Under the pieces are notes generated by a model. The model made no database searches. It was not told the origin of the DNA and saw only the letters and a program-made list of their open reading frames with translations. A DNA stretch of 26,835 bases from Novosphingobium sp. GTDB lineage: Bacteria; Pseudomonadota; Alphaproteobacteria; Sphingomonadales; Sphingomonadaceae. The stretch covers positions 1 to 26,835 of the forward strand of contig JADYXV010000034.1 in the NCBI GenBank assembly GCA_020853995.1. Reading direction: 5' to 3'. Of this stretch, positions 24,978 to 26,835 are shown in pieces (the stretch's first letter is position 1; every line of letters begins with the position of its first letter). The position numbers and the translations under genes were made by a program.

Positions 24978-26410
24978 CAGTCGTCCAGTACCCAGCTGTC
25001 CTTGGTGCCACCGCCTTGCGACGAGTTTACCACCAGCGATCCCTTTTTCAGCGCGACCCGCGTCAACCCGCCCGGCGTAATGTCGATGCCATTGGGGCTG
25101 ACCAGCACGAACGGCCGCAAATCCACATGGCGCGGCGCAAGCCCCGCCTTGGTCAGGATCGGCACGGTGGAAAGCGCCAGCGTTGGCTGCGCAATGTAAT
25201 TCTCGGGCCGCGCCCGCAGCTTTGCCTCGAACGCCACCAGTTCCCGCTTGGACGATGTCGGCCCGATCAGCATGCCATAGCCGCCCGATCCGTGGACTTC
25301 CTTCACCACCAGCTCGGACAGGTTATCCAGCACATACTTCAACGCTTCGGGTTCGGAACAGCGCCATGTCGGCACGTTCTGCAAGATCGGCTTTTCACCG
25401 GTATAGAACTCGACGATTTCGGGCATGAACGAATAGATTGCCTTGTCATCGGCAATTCCCGTTCCGGGCGCATTGGCGATGGTAATCCCGCCCGCCCGGT
25501 AAACGTCCATTATCCCCGTGACACCCAGCACGCTGTTCGGGTTGAACGTCAGCGGATCAAGATATTCATCGTCAACCCGGCGGTACAGGACGTCAATCGG
25601 CTCATACCCGCGCGTGGTGCGCATCGCGATGCGGCCGTTCTCCACCCGCAAATCGCTGCCTTCAACCAGTTCTGCGCCCATCTGGTCGGCCAGAAACGCA
25701 TGCTCGAAATAGGCCGAATTATAAATCCCCGGCGTCAGCACCGCGACCAGCGGCTTTTTGCGATCACACGCAGGCGGCGCACATGCCGCAAGACTGCGGG
25801 CCAAGCGGCGCGGATAATCAGACACCTCGCGCACACGCACCCGCGTGAACAATTCCGGGAACATCGCCATCATCGTCTCGCGGTTCTCCAGCATATAGGA
25901 GACACCGGACGGGGTGCGGGCATTGTCTTCCAGCACCATGAAATCATCCTCGCCCGTGCGGACAAGGTCGATCCCGACAATATGCGTGTAAACTCCGCCC
26001 GGCGGCGTGAAGCCGACCATTTCCGGCAGGAACGCCACGTTGTTTTTCAGCAAGCGCGCAGGCAGGCGGCCCGAACGGACAATTTCCTGCCGGTGATACA
26101 GATCATGCAAAAAGGCGTTGAGCGCGCGCACCCGCTGTTCAATCCCGCGCGACAATTTGCGCCATTGCTGTGCGGTGATGATCCGGGGGACCATATCGAA
26201 CGGGATCAGCCGTTCCTCGGCGTCCTCGTTCCCGTATACATTAAAGGTAATTCCGGTGCGGCGGAAGAAGGCCTCGGCCTCACTGCCTTTGCGCCGCAAC
26301 AAGTCGGCTGGTTGTTCATCATGCCATTGGCAGTAACCGGCATATGCAGAGCGCACCGATCCATCGGCATCGAGCATCTCGTCATATGACGCGGGCAAGA
26401 TTTTTTTCAT
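24977..26410 (-). CDS. Circularly permuted ATP-grasp protein (type 2)
   Basis: The 477-aa protein begins MKKILPASYDEMLDADGSVR and contains RIITAQQWRKLSRGIEQRVR, LNAFLHDLYH, VLEDNARTPSGVSYMLENRE and VKEVHGSGGYGMLIGPTSS, the hallmarks of the circularly permuted ATP-grasp family found with alpha-E proteins. ATP-grasp enzymes make amide or peptide bonds through an acyl-phosphate, so it is the likely peptide-bond-forming partner of the cluster. ATG 26410 is chosen because the family starts there; 19 more upstream codons are open but unlike homologues. It is the first gene of the four-gene unit. In the upstream 119 bp only a TTGACG (minus strand, 26501-26496) stands out as a possible -35. Confidence 0.95.
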   Translation of the reverse strand: MKKILPASYDEMLDADGSVRSAYAGYCQWHDEQPADLLRRKGSEAEAFFRRTGITFNVYGNEDAEERLIPFDMVPRIITAQQWRKLSRGIEQRVRALNAFLHDLYHRQEIVRSGRLPARLLKNNVAFLPEMVGFTPPGGVYTHIVGIDLVRTGEDDFMVLEDNARTPSGVSYMLENRETMMAMFPELFTRVRVREVSDYPRRLARSLAACAPPACDRKKPLVAVLTPGIYNSAYFEHAFLADQMGAELVEGSDLRVENGRIAMRTTRGYEPIDVLYRRVDDEYLDPLTFNPNSVLGVTGIMDVYRAGGITIANAPGTGIADDKAIYSFMPEIVEFYTGEKPILQNVPTWRCSEPEALKYVLDNLSELVVKEVHGSGGYGMLIGPTSSKRELVAFEAKLRARPENYIAQPTLALSTVPILTKAGLAPRHVDLRPFVLVSPNGIDITPGGLTRVALKKGSLVVNSSQGGGTKDSWVLDD

Positions 26411-26529
26411 AGGCACATCCCGTCTGGTGCCCAAGCTTGCACAACGAATCGGATTTGCCAAGCGCATGCATGTTGCACTTGCGAAATAAATTTGGCGTCA
26501 AATTGTAACGATGGTCTGGCGATGCCAGT

Positions 26530-26835
26530 TCAGTATGCGTCGATCAGCCGATTGACCATTGCTGCCACATCGGGATGTGCGGCAAAGCCCAAGTGCGTAC
26601 AGCGCATTGGCACAGCCAGATCACGCTCATCCTTGCGCCCGCAAGCAGAACGTGGCGAAACGATGCCATCGCGCGCGCTCCACAGCGCCACGGTCGGCAC
26701 CGGTGGCTTGACCGCCATCTCGCGCCCGATTGGCGGTTCGTCCACCGAGTGGCCCGCGATCAGTTGATAAGCCCGCCAGGCATTGTTGGCGCGGCGGTCA
26801 CCCGAAAACGGCGTGCCCATCGTGATGACCAGCCG
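26530..26835 (-). CDS. Alpha/beta hydrolase, C-terminal fragment (runs off the right edge)
   Basis: The frame is open to the window edge and gives 101 codons plus stop: RLVITMGTPFSGDRRANNAW, then PPVPTVALWSARDGIVSPRS and CTHLGFAAHPDVAAMVNRLI. The strand-loop LVITMGTPF, the Asp in WSARDGIV and the His in CTHLGF are the usual positions of the post-nucleophile strand, acid and base of an alpha/beta hydrolase of the lipase/PGAP1-like type. The nucleophile Ser lies outside the window. An internal ATG at 26820 is not the real start because homology continues through it. It is 119 bp upstream of the ATP-grasp gene on the same strand; co-transcription is possible but not shown. Confidence 0.85.
   Translation of the reverse strand, partial: RLVITMGTPFSGDRRANNAWRAYQLIAGHSVDEPPIGREMAVKPPVPTVALWSARDGIVSPRSACGRKDERDLAVPMRCTHLGFAAHPDVAAMVNRLIDAY

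Noticed and set aside
24959..26389. 476-aa plus-strand open frame opposite the ATP-grasp gene
   Set aside because: Antisense shadow of a well-supported gene; Arg/His-rich and without recognisable motifs.

Overview
The window looks like chromosomal DNA of a Sphingomonadales alphaproteobacterium (Novosphingobium/Sphingobium/erythrobacter-like). The reasons are a GC-rich genome with GTG starts, a methylmalonyl-CoA pathway cluster next to a PccR/ScfR-type regulator, a large TonB-dependent receptor, an Anbu/ATP-grasp/alpha-E/transglutaminase operon, an extensin-like lipoprotein, and a short palindromic intergenic repeat of a kind I recall as common in sphingomonads. The assignment is by recognition only; no search was run.

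Layout. (1) 1-5133: propionyl-CoA assimilation. On the minus strand, pccB, a BktB-like thiolase, methylmalonyl-CoA epimerase and the N-terminus of methylmalonyl-CoA mutase lie head to tail. They diverge from a PccR/ScfR-type regulator across a 113-bp intergenic region that holds two tandem near-identical operator-like sites. (2) 5142-6875: a small VOC-fold protein and an exported M19 dipeptidase. (3) 6950-11644: a surface-polysaccharide cluster with two GT4 glycosyltransferases and a polysaccharide pyruvyl transferase-family protein on minus, and a divergent GT2 on plus. (4) 11636-20667: a segment bounded by two direct copies (56 of 60 positions identical) of the 5' flank and 5' half of tRNA-Val(UAC). 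The left copy is a relic fused to the end of the GT2 gene; the right copy is the intact tRNA gene. Between them are a palindrome-rich AT-rich regulatory region, a 997-aa TonB receptor, a translationally coupled pair (HTTM-like membrane protein plus a protein I do not recognise), and a 1153-aa fusion of GH18-like hydrolase, NodB-type deacetylase and membrane GT2 synthase. (5) 20748-22099: an extensin-like lipoprotein and, convergent across a bidirectional terminator, a LuxR/FixJ-type regulator whose receiver lacks the phosphorylatable Asp. (6) 22365-26410: a four-gene minus-strand operon, circularly permuted ATP-grasp, alpha-E, transglutaminase-like protease and the Anbu proteasome-like peptidase. 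(7) 26530-26835: the C-terminal part of an alpha/beta hydrolase.

How the genes work together. Region 1 is a coherent pathway: 3-ketoacyl-CoA to propionyl-CoA, (S)- then (R)-methylmalonyl-CoA, then succinyl-CoA, with an acyl-CoA-responsive regulator beside it. Region 6 is a known but biochemically poorly understood module proposed to make and break peptide or amide bonds. The most unusual items are the tRNA-bounded segment, the three-domain glycan enzyme, the pseudo-receiver regulator and the stack of inverted repeats upstream of the TonB receptor.
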